The position numbers were made by a program, and so were the translations under genes. The notes under the pieces are model-generated. The model worked only from the letters and a program-made list of their open reading frames with translations. It was not told the DNA's origin and ran no database searches. Shown piece after piece: positions 18,465 through 29,986 of a stretch of 64,000 nt of DNA. Positions within the stretch are counted from its first letter, which is position 1. Every line of letters begins with the position of its first letter. The stretch covers positions 81,646 through 145,645 of the forward strand of contig NZ_LSNE01000007.1 of assembly GCF_001565895.1 (NCBI RefSeq). The letters run 5' to 3'. Source of the stretch: Paraglaciecola hydrolytica (lineage in GTDB: Bacteria; Pseudomonadota; Gammaproteobacteria; Enterobacterales; Alteromonadaceae).

Positions 18465-18604
18465 GATATAAAAGGCAATAGATTGCATATTTTCCATGTC
18501 GACTATAATTGACTGCAAATATGACTATGACTTTTATAGTTATTGATATTAAAGCGAAGTAAACATTCCAAATGTGTCGATAACACAAGAATAGGAAACT
18601 CCAT

Positions 18605-19396
18605 ATGGCGCTCAGCGTGAGGCGTTTACGCATAACAAATATAACTAGCTCAGCTTGTGTATTTATTGTGCTGTTTTTCTCGTTCTGTTCTTATGCCGAG
18701 GAAGCAATTAGTGCTGCTGACTTAACGTATTACACGGAAAACTATCCACCCTCAAATTATCTAGAAAACGGCAAGTTAGTAGGCATATCCGTTGAAACCT
18801 TAAAATTAATATGGAAAACCTTAGATGTAGCTGAACAAAAAATACATGTTGTGCCCTGGGCGCGGGGCTATAGCGATACCTTGAAAAATAAAAACACTGT
18901 GCTTTTTACCACCTCACGCACCCTTGATAGAGAGAGCTTATTTAAATGGGTTGGTCCTATATATACCGCCAAACATGTGCTCGTGGCACGAGCAGATTTC
19001 AAACACAATATTGTTAAAATAGAGGATGCATATCGTTTTCCCGTAGCCGCTATACGCAATGACATATCTGAATTAGCCTTAGTGGCTGCTGGTTTTCCAA
19101 AACGAAATATCGCTCCCCTAACTAACCTACAACAAGCCTTGTTGTTGTTAGCCAATGGCCGCTTAGATTTGATAATTATTTCTCGATCTGGTCTAAAGCA
19201 GCTTTTATTGGAAAATAATTTGCAAGCAGAGCAGTTTCAGATAGTGATAGAGGTGAACCAAGAAAGTAACTATTTTGCTTTTAATAAGCAAACACCGGAT
19301 TTTGTGGTCAAGGAGTTTCAACAGGCTTTTGATAGCCTCGCAAAACAACACCAAAAGCTGCTAAACAAATACGGTTTATCGAACACTATAGACTAG
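18605..19396 (+). CDS. Periplasmic solute-binding protein, family 3-like
   Basis: A 263-aa protein with an N-terminal signal peptide (hydrophobic core about residues 15-30, cleavage near SYA|EE). The mature bilobed binding-protein domain has YYTENYPPSNYLENGKLVGISVETLK at its start and ARGYSDTLKNKNTVLFTTSRT in lobe one. This is the SBP_bac_3 type, seen often in Alteromonadales as free-standing genes without ABC permease partners, and none is adjacent here. The ligand is unknown; amino acids are common for the family. The ATG at 18605 has AGGA seven bases upstream. Confidence 0.78.
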   Translation: MALSVRRLRITNITSSACVFIVLFFSFCSYAEEAISAADLTYYTENYPPSNYLENGKLVGISVETLKLIWKTLDVAEQKIHVVPWARGYSDTLKNKNTVLFTTSRTLDRESLFKWVGPIYTAKHVLVARADFKHNIVKIEDAYRFPVAAIRNDISELALVAAGFPKRNIAPLTNLQQALLLLANGRLDLIIISRSGLKQLLLENNLQAEQFQIVIEVNQESNYFAFNKQTPDFVVKEFQQAFDSLAKQHQKLLNKYGLSNTID

Positions 19397-19403
19397 GCTG
19401 ATT

Positions 19404-20054
19404 CTAGCGAAACGTCTTCCAATTGATGGAAAAAGATAACAATAGTTCACGTAAAGAAAGCAAGCGTGGTTGGCTGCGACCTTTATGATTCCAGCTATGG
19501 CCACAACTGGCGGCTAACATTAAGTTTTTGGTTGGTTTAAGTAGCTGTATTTTTGGAGCTTGAGAAGTGGTTTGCTGCGACTCACTTTGTTGAATTACCG
19601 GGAGGCCATCAAGGGTAAACCAGCCAAATTTGTTCAAATGGATTTTGCCTGTATCTATGCGATCGATGGTATCAAGCTCAATGTGTTCAAGGCCTAACTC
19701 ATTCACATATACTGCAGTACATACCCCTAAGGCAGTTTGGCTCTGAAACCATAAATAAGTTTTGTCTATTTCGCTGAGTTTTGCAGGGCAGTTTGCAGCT
19801 TGTTTGGCTTGCCAACTGGCATTGTGGATATCAATCTCAAGGGGCGATTGATGCTGTAACATGTTATACGCCGCACGTTTGATATGGTGTTTTAAACCAC
19901 CAATTTGACGCTGTAATAGACTGATATTATTGAATTTTTTTTGACTAATACTGTGCAATTCACGCTCGTAGAGGGCATTACACAACTCGGCAAAATGCAG
20001 CTGACGTAAATCATCAGAAAAGATATTGACTTGTTGACTGTCGGACGTTTGCAT
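19404..20054 (-). CDS. Conserved-looking protein of unknown function
   Basis: A 216-aa soluble protein with no signal peptide, membrane segment or motif that I recognise. It is Gln/Ser/Leu-rich with a predicted helical N-terminal half, an aromatic stretch NKFGWFTLDGLPVI in the middle and a basic C-terminus containing SCGHSWNHKGRSQ. It starts 41 bp downstream of eno in the same direction, with a hairpin between them, so it may be expressed from the eno transcript. Codon use looks like its neighbours, and the long intact frame supports a real gene. No function is proposed. Confidence 0.6.
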   Translation of the reverse strand: MQTSDSQQVNIFSDDLRQLHFAELCNALYERELHSISQKKFNNISLLQRQIGGLKHHIKRAAYNMLQHQSPLEIDIHNASWQAKQAANCPAKLSEIDKTYLWFQSQTALGVCTAVYVNELGLEHIELDTIDRIDTGKIHLNKFGWFTLDGLPVIQQSESQQTTSQAPKIQLLKPTKNLMLAASCGHSWNHKGRSQPRLLSLRELLLSFSINWKTFR

Positions 20055-20056
20055 TA

Positions 20057-20086
20057 AAAGTCGCTGGTCAGCTTATGCCGACCAGC
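20057..20086 (-). terminator. Hairpin behind eno, possible partial terminator
   Basis: A 7-bp stem (GCTGGTC at 20063-20069, GACCAGC at 20080-20086) lies ten bases past the eno stop. On the minus strand only CTTTT follows, a weak U-run, and the start of the next gene is immediately beyond. It may attenuate rather than end transcription. Confidence 0.45.
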
Positions 20087-20095
20087 TTTAAAGGC

Positions 20096-21409
<1,314 letters not shown>

Positions 21410-21484
21410 CTAATAAAATGTATTTGGATATAATTAAGTCTACTTTGAAACCGCCAAGGTAGACCCATTGCTATTACTATTATT

Positions 21485-23149
<1,665 letters not shown>

Positions 23150-23306
23150 TTACTTGTGTTGTAGTGCTTAAAAGGAGCGATTAGAGCCCTTGTTAAAAAC
23201 GCACTACCAGACGGGATAGTAGTATACTTAAAAGCGGCTGTTCGGACAATTCAAAAGCTTGGATTAATGGAATTATTTTAGAGCGCAGGGCATGCGCGTT
23301 GTTTAC

Positions 23307-23653
23307 AAAGCAACAGCATGCGCTGCACGCACTAAACATGGCCTGCGGCCACAGAGCATCGCTTCGCGACCGCAATCCATTGCGTTTTTCTGACGGCGTC
23401 CCTGCCGCCCGACCATACTTTTTGCCAACAGCCGCAAAAAGTAGGCAAAAAATGCCGCTCTCCACCCAACTTTCTAATCCGCTATAAGTCTCGGCTTTGA
23501 TGTCAAAACGGCGAGATGTAACTTCCCTGTAAGCCTCGCCTTGTCCAAACGTCCTGTTTGGACATTTGACAAGCCGAAACTTCTATCGGGAAAGTTGGAG
23601 TCGAGAATAAATGGCCTGCGGCCACTAAGATTATCGCTGCGCGATACAGCATG
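23307..23653. repeat. Structured dispersed repeat, copy 1, with palindromic core
   Basis: This stretch and the one at 24019-24323 share several blocks: AAAGCAACAGCATG at the left, CGCCCGACCATACTTTTT, AAAAGTAGGCAAAAAA and GCCGCTCTCCA, then GAGTCGAGA and CACTAAGATTATCGCTGCGC at the right. Between them the core differs but is itself an inverted repeat, here CCAACTTTC against GAAAGTTGG with a second inner palindrome around GTCCAAACGTCC. Short frames on both strands have no plausible product. The whole 23117-23749 gap holds only this element and flanking AT-rich sequence. Confidence 0.65.
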
Positions 23654-23749
23654 TGCTGCATTTAGCATTGGTTGCTAAGAGTAGAATTTAATTACTGATA
23701 ATTTAATAAACTGCTAAGATAAAAAGCAAAATCGATGTAGGAGTCTGTT

Positions 23750-23965
23750 ATGTCCGAAGCCCTCAAAAATTTGATGGCCAATATAGGTCAACTGAGTACT
23801 AAAGAAAAAGCGTTAGCGGCGCATTGCTTGTTATCTGCAATGGATAGCAACTCAGATGATGATGTTGAAAAAGAGTGGACTATACAGGCCGAGCAGCGAA
23901 GTGAAGAATTAGAATCAGGTAAAGTCGAGCCACTAACCTGGGCTCAAATTAAGCAAAAACTATAA
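23750..23965 (+). CDS. Addiction-module antitoxin component, without an intact toxin
   Basis: The 71-aa product matches the short addiction-module component family (Pfam Unstab_antitox/TIGR02574 pattern). It has an N-terminal LSTKEKALAAHCLLSAMDS helix, an acidic DDDVEKEW stretch and a C-terminal segment ending VEPLTWAQIKQKL, which normally clamps a ParE/RelE-like toxin. The ribosome-binding site GTAGGAG lies upstream of the ATG. The toxin gene that should follow is reduced to a stub, so the antitoxin appears orphaned. It is flanked on both sides by the structured repeat. Confidence 0.85.
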   Translation: MSEALKNLMANIGQLSTKEKALAAHCLLSAMDSNSDDDVEKEWTIQAEQRSEELESGKVEPLTWAQIKQKL

Positions 23966-23970
23966 ACTGA

Positions 23971-24021
23971 ATGTTTCCTATTTTATTTCATCCAGCAACA
24001 GTGATAGGAATAAAATTTTAA
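23971..24021 (+). pseudogene. Remnant of a ParE/RelE-type toxin gene
   Basis: Five bases after the antitoxin stop an ATG opens a 16-codon frame, MFPILFHPATVIGIKF, ending where the second structured repeat begins. The HPA block close to the N-terminus is typical of ParE-type toxins encoded directly after this antitoxin family. The rest of the toxin is missing, apparently replaced by the repeat. The call rests on position and this short match. Confidence 0.5.
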
Positions 24022-24323
24022 AGCAACAGCATGTGCTTCGCACACTGGCAGTCCCTGCCTTTTTTCAAGCGACATCCATGTCGCCCGACCATACTTTTTT
24101 GCAACAGCACAAAAAAGTAGGCAAAAAACGCCGCTCTCCAGCAAGGCTCTTATTCCGATTATTGACCAAATTAAGCTGGCCGCTTTTAGTCGTTCCCGAC
24201 GACGAAAAGCTCAATTGGCTATCCATGCCAATTGACCTACTGAATTTGACCAATAACCGGCGAGCCTTGAGTCGAGAGATTATGACCTGCGGTCACTAAG
24301 ATTATCGCTGCGCGACATAGCAT
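24019..24323. repeat. Structured dispersed repeat, copy 2, with palindromic core
   Basis: It shares its flanking blocks with the copy at 23307-23653. Its core is a different palindrome, CAAGGCTC against GAGCCTTG with TTGACCAA blocks inside. The left boundary coincides with the break in the toxin remnant. Downstream to 24682 I see a TGTAGGAGGTGCTTTAGC repeat, AT-rich sequence and the promoter region of the small lipoprotein gene, but no further gene. Confidence 0.65.
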
Positions 24324-24373
24324 GGCCTCCGGCCACAAAACCCAAGCATGGCACAATTTCATCTAAATTTTTT

Positions 24374-24398
24374 TGTAGGAGGTGCTTTAGCTCCGAAG
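24374..24398. repeat. Short dispersed repeat TGTAGGAGGTGCTTTAGC
   Basis: This 18-base core recurs on the opposite strand at 50270-50287 with two differences. Similar TGTAGGAG...TTTAGC palindromic repeats are known between genes in many gammaproteobacteria. Confidence 0.5.
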
Positions 24399-24682
24399 CT
24401 TTTGCTTTTTTTGCCAAAGACTCAAAGCCAGCTTACAAAAGCGGAAGACATTGATGTTTTTTAGGTCGGCCTTCATGCCGTCACAATACAGTAAGGTCAA
24501 CTCCGAGCATGTTTAAATCGGGGCAAAAATAACCACTTCTTTTTTTTATAAGAGTATGTATATTAAGACTAATATAATTTTTTGTCTTGAAGCGTACAGT
24601 TCAAGGTAAATATAGCATGAGCTACGACTAAATAACTGTTAGGTTTCTATGCCGAGACAACTCTCATACATGGAGAATGTAA

Positions 24683-24928
24683 ATGAGAATATTATTACTA
24701 TTCATATCAACAATTCTATTACAAGGATGTTTTGGTACTAAGTATGAACTTAAAAAATATTACAAAGACCCAAACTCAGCAGCAGCACGAATGATGGGTG
24801 GAACGTATGCTGGGGTCGTGGAAACCTTTAATTCTCTAGATGCTTGCCTGCAAATGAAAGACCAAGTAGAGCGTGATGATAGAAATATCGGCTATACAAA
24901 CTCAAGATTTGTATGTGATGAAAAGTAA
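24683..24928 (+). CDS. Small lipoprotein of unknown function
   Basis: An 81-aa product with a lipoprotein signal peptide: a hydrophobic core at about residues 2-14 and the lipobox LLQGC, lipidated Cys at 16. The mature part is short (about 65 residues), with YYKDPNSAAARMMGGTYAGVVETFNSLDAC and two more Cys residues (50 and 78 approximately) that could form one disulfide. No family is recognised. Base composition is clearly lower in GC than the core genes. It opens the low-GC accessory patch, with GGAG eight bases ahead of the ATG. Confidence 0.7.
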   Translation: MRILLLFISTILLQGCFGTKYELKKYYKDPNSAAARMMGGTYAGVVETFNSLDACLQMKDQVERDDRNIGYTNSRFVCDEK

Positions 24929-24996
24929 ACACCAAACAAACTTATTAAACATCGTTACGGAAAAAAAGCAGCCTTCACTAGAGGTGTTGGTAACAT

Positions 24997-25638
24997 ATGG
25001 ATGATGACCAACTAAAAAATTCAGTAGGATTTCTAAATAAAATAATAGGAGGGACTATTAATGGTCTTCCTGAACATGTCCGAGAACCATTAATTGCAGT
25101 ATCTCAATTTAGACAGACATTGGTCGATGAATCTGACCGTGGTTGCGCGTTAATGGCTGCAGCCTACCTAGATGAGCGTTTAGCTGATCTTTTGAAAGCA
25201 TATTTGGTTGATGATAGATCCGTAGTAGGGCAAATGTTTGATTTTAACGGTCCTTTTGGAACATTTTCATCGAGAATTGACAGTGCATATACTTTAGGTT
25301 TATTACCTAGAAATGTAAGAGCTGATATTCAACTTGTAAGAAAAATAAGAAATGATTTCGCGCATGTATCAAAACCAATTACATTTGAAGATCAACCAAT
25401 TATCTCCCGTTGCCAAGCCCTATGTTTGGATGGGAAAGAAAGCACTGCAAGACCCCGTGGTAAATTTACTCGTTCAATGATGGCAGCAGTTGGTGTTATA
25501 GAAGTCTCTCTTCAAAATATAGAAAGGCGCACTGTTCAACCTGATCATGATATTTCTATTAATCAAAAAGGCATTGACGCCCTGAGAAGTTTTTTAGAAG
25601 AAAAAGGCTTAAAAGAACTACTGGAGTTGGTGCAATAA
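24997..25638 (+). CDS. MltR-family (mannitol repressor-like) protein
   Basis: A 213-aa soluble helical protein. The central part, ESDRGCALMAAAYLDERLADLLKAYL, then DFNGPFGTFSSRIDSAYTLGLL and QLVRKIRNDFAHV, follows the conserved pattern of MltR/YggD family proteins. E. coli MltR modulates mannitol uptake genes, but no mannitol genes are present. Stand-alone members are frequent in accessory regions and their role is not established, so a regulatory function here is uncertain. It lies 68 bp after the small lipoprotein and 49 bp before the zinc/HNH-like gene, all in one direction. Confidence 0.7.
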   Translation: MDDDQLKNSVGFLNKIIGGTINGLPEHVREPLIAVSQFRQTLVDESDRGCALMAAAYLDERLADLLKAYLVDDRSVVGQMFDFNGPFGTFSSRIDSAYTLGLLPRNVRADIQLVRKIRNDFAHVSKPITFEDQPIISRCQALCLDGKESTARPRGKFTRSMMAAVGVIEVSLQNIERRTVQPDHDISINQKGIDALRSFLEEKGLKELLELVQ

Positions 25639-25687
25639 TACTACTAATAATTACTTAGCCGGATATTTGGGTGTTGGTATACTGATT

Positions 25688-26401
25688 ATGAAGTGTAAAT
25701 TATGTAGGGAAGAAAAATCGTTAAAACAATCACATATAATTCCTGAGTTTTTGTATTCTAAGTTATATGACGAAAAGCATCGGTTTCATGAAATTCATGT
25801 CGACTCAAATAGAAAAAATAAACTTCCACAAAAAGGAGTTAGAGAACCTCTTTTATGTGGCTTGTGCGAGGAATACTTTTCAAAATTTGAGCGTTACGCT
25901 AGTTTAGTGCTAAATGGTGGTTTTGAATTAATAGCAAAAAAAATTGACGGATTATTTTATTTTGAAGGTGTTGAATATAATAAATTCAAATTATTCTCAT
26001 TGTCGATTTTATGGCGAGCCAGTATTTCATCTTTAGATTTTTTCGCAGAGGTTAATTTAGGGGGGCATGAAGAAATTATTAGGAAAATTCTACTTTCTGG
26101 CGACGCTGGTAATGAAGGTGACTATCCTTTTATTTTGTCTCCAATTTTGCATGAAAACGAAATACAAGAAGCCTTGATAGTTAAACCTACGTTAAGCGCT
26201 GTTGATCAAAATGATGCATATCGATTTGTGTTTGGTGGAATTGTTTGGGTATTTGTTATTAGTAATAACGAAGTCCCTGATGTTGTAGTTCAAGCATCAA
26301 TTAGTAAATCTGGAGTGCTAAAAATGTTGCCATGGCAAATGAGTGAAATTGGATTTTTAGTAGGTATGGCTGAAGATGCAGTTAGGAATGGTAAGTTATA
26401 A
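25688..26401 (+). CDS. Zinc-binding HNH-like protein of unknown function
   Basis: From the ATG at 25688 the product has 237 residues and starts directly with a zinc-finger-like motif. C-K-L-C (residues 3-6) is followed by LKQSHIIPEFLY (about 14-25) and a second C-G-L-C pair (about 57-60). This CxxC...HIIPE...CxxC arrangement resembles HNH nuclease folds, but the usual downstream Asn/His of an active HNH site is not clear, so nuclease activity is not assured. The remaining 170 residues have no recognised domain and carry one moderately hydrophobic stretch (FVFGGIVWVFVISN). Base composition is strongly AT-biased, pointing to transfer. It may act with the preceding MltR-like gene. Confidence 0.6.
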   Translation: MKCKLCREEKSLKQSHIIPEFLYSKLYDEKHRFHEIHVDSNRKNKLPQKGVREPLLCGLCEEYFSKFERYASLVLNGGFELIAKKIDGLFYFEGVEYNKFKLFSLSILWRASISSLDFFAEVNLGGHEEIIRKILLSGDAGNEGDYPFILSPILHENEIQEALIVKPTLSAVDQNDAYRFVFGGIVWVFVISNNEVPDVVVQASISKSGVLKMLPWQMSEIGFLVGMAEDAVRNGKL

Positions 26402-26600
26402 ATTTCGATAACAAGCAGCTTGAAAAAAAGCCCGCAATTCGTTTGGCTTGTTCTTCGCTAATTTTATACATCTTACTAGATGTTAATTCGAAGAAAGTGA
26501 TTTTTCCTCTCGACTCATTGCTCCCCTAGTACCGCAGATTAAAACGAGGCAAATTGCAGCGACGCTGTTCGCTTTTAAAAGCTCGAACCTGCTGTTCTCG

Positions 26601-29216
26601 CTATTCTTCCGCTAGTTTTTTCAACTTATACAAATAATCCAATGCCAGTTTTGGCGTCAAATCATCTGGGTTAATTTGCTGCAAGGCTACTCGTAAATCG
26701 TCGGTGGCGCTGAGCATGTCTAATTGTTTGGCGGAGGTTTGTATTGCTACCTTGGTGACACCCGTACCTGTTTCGAGTTCATGTAGTTTTTGCTTGGCGT
26801 GTTTGATCACGGTTTTGGGGACACCGGCTAATTGGGCGACTTGTAAACCATAACTTTTGTTGGCAGCGCCTTCTTGTACGGCGTGCATAAAACGTATGCT
26901 GTCATCGTGTTCTACTGCGTCTAAATGTACATTGGCCAGTTCGGGTAGGGCTTCGGCCAGTTCGGTTAGTTCAAAATAGTGAGTGGCAAACAGGGTATAA
27001 GATTGCAGTTTTTGCGCGAGGTATTCGGCGCAGGCCCAAGCTAATGACAAGCCATCATAGGTGCTGGTACCACGGCCAATTTCATCCATTAATACCAAGC
27101 TGTTAGCGGTGGCGTTATTGAGTATGTTGGCGGTTTCTGTCATCTCTACCATAAAGGTTGAGCGGCCAGAGGCTAGGTCATCTGAGGCGCCGATACGGGT
27201 GAATATCCTGTCTATGGGGCCAATCTGGGCGTTTTCGGCGGGTACAAAACTGCCAATGTAGGCCATCAACACTATCAATGCCGTTTGGCGCATGTAAGTC
27301 GATTTACCGCCCATGTTGGGGCCGGTAATAATTAACATGCGACGGCCTGGATTGATGGCGATAGGGTTGGCGATAAACGGATCTTTCATTACCTGTTCGA
27401 CGACCGGATGGCGGCCTTGACCAAAATTGATGCCACTCTCAGTTGAAAGGTTGGGGCAGTGGTAATCCAGCGTTTCGGCGCGCTCGGCTAAGTTAGTGAG
27501 TACATCTAACTCGGCCAAAGCATCGGCACTTTGCATTAAACGGCCAAGCTCAGGCAATAAGATATCAAACAGTTCATCGTACAAGCGTTTTTCTAAGGCC
27601 AGTGAGCGGCTTTGACTGGTGAGCACTTTGTCTTCGTGCTCTTTTAATTCGGCAACGATAAAACGTTCGTTGTTTTTTAGAGTTTGGCGACGAATATAAT
27701 CAGCGGGTACTAAGTGAGCCGAGCTGCGGCTGACTTCGATAAAAAAGCCATGCACGCGGTTATAACCGACTTTCAGGCTGGATATGCCGGTACGTTCTTT
27801 TTCTCTGAGTTCTAATTTATCTAAATAATCGGTGGCACCTTGGGATAGGGCACGTAACTCGTCTAATTCTGGGTTGTAACCTGTTTTGATCACCCCTCCG
27901 TCGCGGATCAAAATGGGTGGGCTGTCTTCAATGGCAGACTCAAGTAAATCAGCAAATTGCGGAAACTGACTGATTTCATTAGCCAACTGCATCAAACCCG
28001 TATTGGCACTTTGGGCAGACTCGTCAGTGACAAAACTTTGAATATCGGGCAACAACTGAAAGGCTTGGCGTAGTCGAGAAAAGTCACGAGGGCGTGCCGA
28101 ACGCAGGGCTAAACGCGCCAAAACCCTTTGCATATCCCCCACTTGTTTGAGCAATTTTTGCAGTTGTGGATAGTCGGTATTAAGTAAGGATTTAATATTA
28201 TTCTGGCGGGTTTTGAGAACCTGCCGATTGGTAAGCGGGCGGTGCAACCAACGTTGTAATAAACGACTGCCCATGGGGGTAGACGTATTATCTAATACAC
28301 TGGCTAAGGTATGTTCACGGCCCCCCGAGAGGTTTTGGCTTAACTCTAAATTACGTCTGGTGGCGGCATCCATCAACACCGTATCAGTGGCGACTTCTAA
28401 TTCTATTTTGCGAATATGGGGCAGGGCTGCACGTTGGGTATCTTTAACGTATTGCATCACACAACCTGCGGCACATAAGGCTGTCGCACTATTGTTGACG
28501 CCAAAGCCATTCAATTCTTTGGTGCCAAATTGTTGATTAAGCAGGTTTAAGGCGGTGTCGTGATCAAATTCCCACAGGGGGCGGCGACGTAAACCCTTAC
28601 GTGCTTCGATAAGAAAAAAATGGGCAAAGTTTTCTGGATAGAGTAATTCAACCGGATTAGTGCGCTGTATTTCGGCGGCTAAGGCTTCAAGGTCACTAGG
28701 TTCACAGATGGCAAATCGCCCAGTGGTGACATCTAAAGTGGCATAGCCAAAAAATTCTTTTTGACCTTGTTTAAGGCAAATCAATGCCGCGAGGATATTG
28801 TCTTGTTTGTCTTCCAGTAAGGCTTCGTCGGATACCGTGCCGGGGGTGACTATGCGCTGTACTTTACGCTCAACCGGGCCTTTGCTGGTAGCAGGGTCAC
28901 CAATTTGTTCAACTATGGCCACAGACTGGCCCATTTTAACTAAGCGTGCTAAGTAGTTTTCAACCGCATGATAGGGCACTCCGGCCATAGGAATAGCATT
29001 ACCACCGGATTTTCCACGGGCAGTCAGGGATATATCTAATAATTCAGAGGCTTTTTTGGCATCGTCAAAAAACAATTCATAAAAGTCACCCATGCGATAA
29101 AACAGCAAGATATCTGGATGTTCGGCTTTAATGCTTAGGTATTGCTGCATCATTGGCGTATGAGATTGTAATGCGGGACTGACTTGCCCTTGCTCTGCAC
29201 TTTTATTCGACGGCAT
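26601..29216 (-). CDS. mutS: DNA mismatch repair protein MutS
   Basis: An 871-aa mismatch-recognition ATPase. The N-terminal mismatch-binding domain has [30 protein letters not shown], in which the Phe and Glu of the F-Y-E motif contact the mispair. The C-terminal ATPase has Walker [15 protein letters not shown] and the Walker B region [22 protein letters not shown] followed by [10 protein letters not shown]. It ends with the MutS dimerisation helix region. The length is usual for gammaproteobacteria (E. coli 853 aa). It is divergent from pncC across an 80-bp gap; 26402-26600 downstream holds only short hairpins. Confidence 0.98.
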   Translation of the reverse strand: MPSNKSAEQGQVSPALQSHTPMMQQYLSIKAEHPDILLFYRMGDFYELFFDDAKKASELLDISLTARGKSGGNAIPMAGVPYHAVENYLARLVKMGQSVAIVEQIGDPATSKGPVERKVQRIVTPGTVSDEALLEDKQDNILAALICLKQGQKEFFGYATLDVTTGRFAICEPSDLEALAAEIQRTNPVELLYPENFAHFFLIEARKGLRRRPLWEFDHDTALNLLNQQFGTKELNGFGVNNSATALCAAGCVMQYVKDTQRAALPHIRKIELEVATDTVLMDAATRRNLELSQNLSGGREHTLASVLDNTSTPMGSRLLQRWLHRPLTNRQVLKTRQNNIKSLLNTDYPQLQKLLKQVGDMQRVLARLALRSARPRDFSRLRQAFQLLPDIQSFVTDESAQSANTGLMQLANEISQFPQFADLLESAIEDSPPILIRDGGVIKTGYNPELDELRALSQGATDYLDKLELREKERTGISSLKVGYNRVHGFFIEVSRSSAHLVPADYIRRQTLKNNERFIVAELKEHEDKVLTSQSRSLALEKRLYDELFDILLPELGRLMQSADALAELDVLTNLAERAETLDYHCPNLSTESGINFGQGRHPVVEQVMKDPFIANPIAINPGRRMLIITGPNMGGKSTYMRQTALIVLMAYIGSFVPAENAQIGPIDRIFTRIGASDDLASGRSTFMVEMTETANILNNATANSLVLMDEIGRGTSTYDGLSLAWACAEYLAQKLQSYTLFATHYFELTELAEALPELANVHLDAVEHDDSIRFMHAVQEGAANKSYGLQVAQLAGVPKTVIKHAKQKLHELETGTGVTKVAIQTSAKQLDMLSATDDLRVALQQINPDDLTPKLALDYLYKLKKLAEE

Positions 29217-29296
29217 AATATCTTTACTGTTCTGTTATTGTTTAGTGGCCACTTAACTTTTAGCTGGTCAAACACACACTTTTAAAGGCGCTTTTG

Positions 29297-29794
29297 ATGA
29301 CCCCAGATATAGAGTTACTCGCCCAATTGTTAGGCCAAAAGCTTGTGACCAGAAACTGGACTATCAGCTGTGCTGAGTCCTGCACCGGAGGTGGGTTAGG
29401 ATACGCTATCACTTCCATTTCTGGAAGTTCAAGCTGGTTCAAACAAGGTTTTATAACGTATTCAAACGAAGCTAAACAACAACTGCTGGGAGTAAGTGTA
29501 CAAACCCTCGCCAACTTTGGTGCGGTGTCCGAACAAACCGTCGCAGCAATGGCGCAAGGTGCAGCAAAAACCGCGGGTGCTGAGGTGGCGATTTCGGTGA
29601 GTGGCATTGCAGGCCCGGATGGTGGCACACCGGATAAACCGGTAGGCACTGTATGGTTTGGTTTTTTTATTGATGGGCAAACCCACTGCGTTACCCAGCT
29701 ATTTAAAGGTGGTCGCCAGCAAGTACGTATTAAAGCAATTGAATTTGCGTTGTCTCGAGTGTTGCGCTTAATAGAGGGTAGCAAACAAGTATAG
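29297..29794 (+). CDS. pncC: Nicotinamide-nucleotide amidohydrolase (CinA C-terminal family)
   Basis: From the ATG at 29297 the product has 165 residues, matching stand-alone PncC/YgaD. It hydrolyses NMN to nicotinate mononucleotide in pyridine nucleotide recycling. Conserved blocks are ISCAESCTGGGLGYAIT (about 23-39), the FITYSNEAKQQLLGV region, VAISVSGIAGPDGGTPDKPVGTVWFG (about 97-122) and a C-terminal helix. One TTG codon upstream would also be in frame. The mutS-pncC-recA neighbourhood is the standard order, interrupted here by a lactonase gene before recA. Confidence 0.95.
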   Translation: MTPDIELLAQLLGQKLVTRNWTISCAESCTGGGLGYAITSISGSSSWFKQGFITYSNEAKQQLLGVSVQTLANFGAVSEQTVAAMAQGAAKTAGAEVAISVSGIAGPDGGTPDKPVGTVWFGFFIDGQTHCVTQLFKGGRQQVRIKAIEFALSRVLRLIEGSKQV

Positions 29795-29986
29795 GACTTT
29801 GAATGACGAACCTCTACTCATTGATTGGGGGAGTGAGAGTAAACCAGCCGCTGCAGTTATAAGGGTATAGACGTAATGACTTTGACTTTTAGGGCTGGCT
29901 AACGTACCTTTTTGCACCGCAAAATACGGCACTAACTTTTCATCAACACGTCGAACAATATGGATTATTTGAAATGGGAATTAACA

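Noticed and set aside
23193..23668. Short open frames on both strands in the pyrG-antitoxin gap (23193-23465, 23299-23487, 23474-23668)
   Set aside because: They lie in the structured repeat, overlap each other on opposite strands and give no recognisable protein.
24033..24299. Plus-strand 88-codon frame and its antisense partner after the antitoxin
   Set aside because: This is the second structured repeat; conserved blocks shared with copy 1 are read in different frames, so it is not coding. It is also not the missing toxin.
26402..26600. Possible terminator or attachment site between the HNH-like gene and mutS
   Set aside because: ACATCT...AGATGT and TTCTTCG...CGAAGAA hairpins are present, but there is no U-run and no tRNA or direct-repeat pair that would mark an integration site.
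29260..29784. 174-codon minus-strand frame opposite pncC
   Set aside because: The sense frame is a clear PncC; the antisense frame is Cys/Pro-rich with no motifs.
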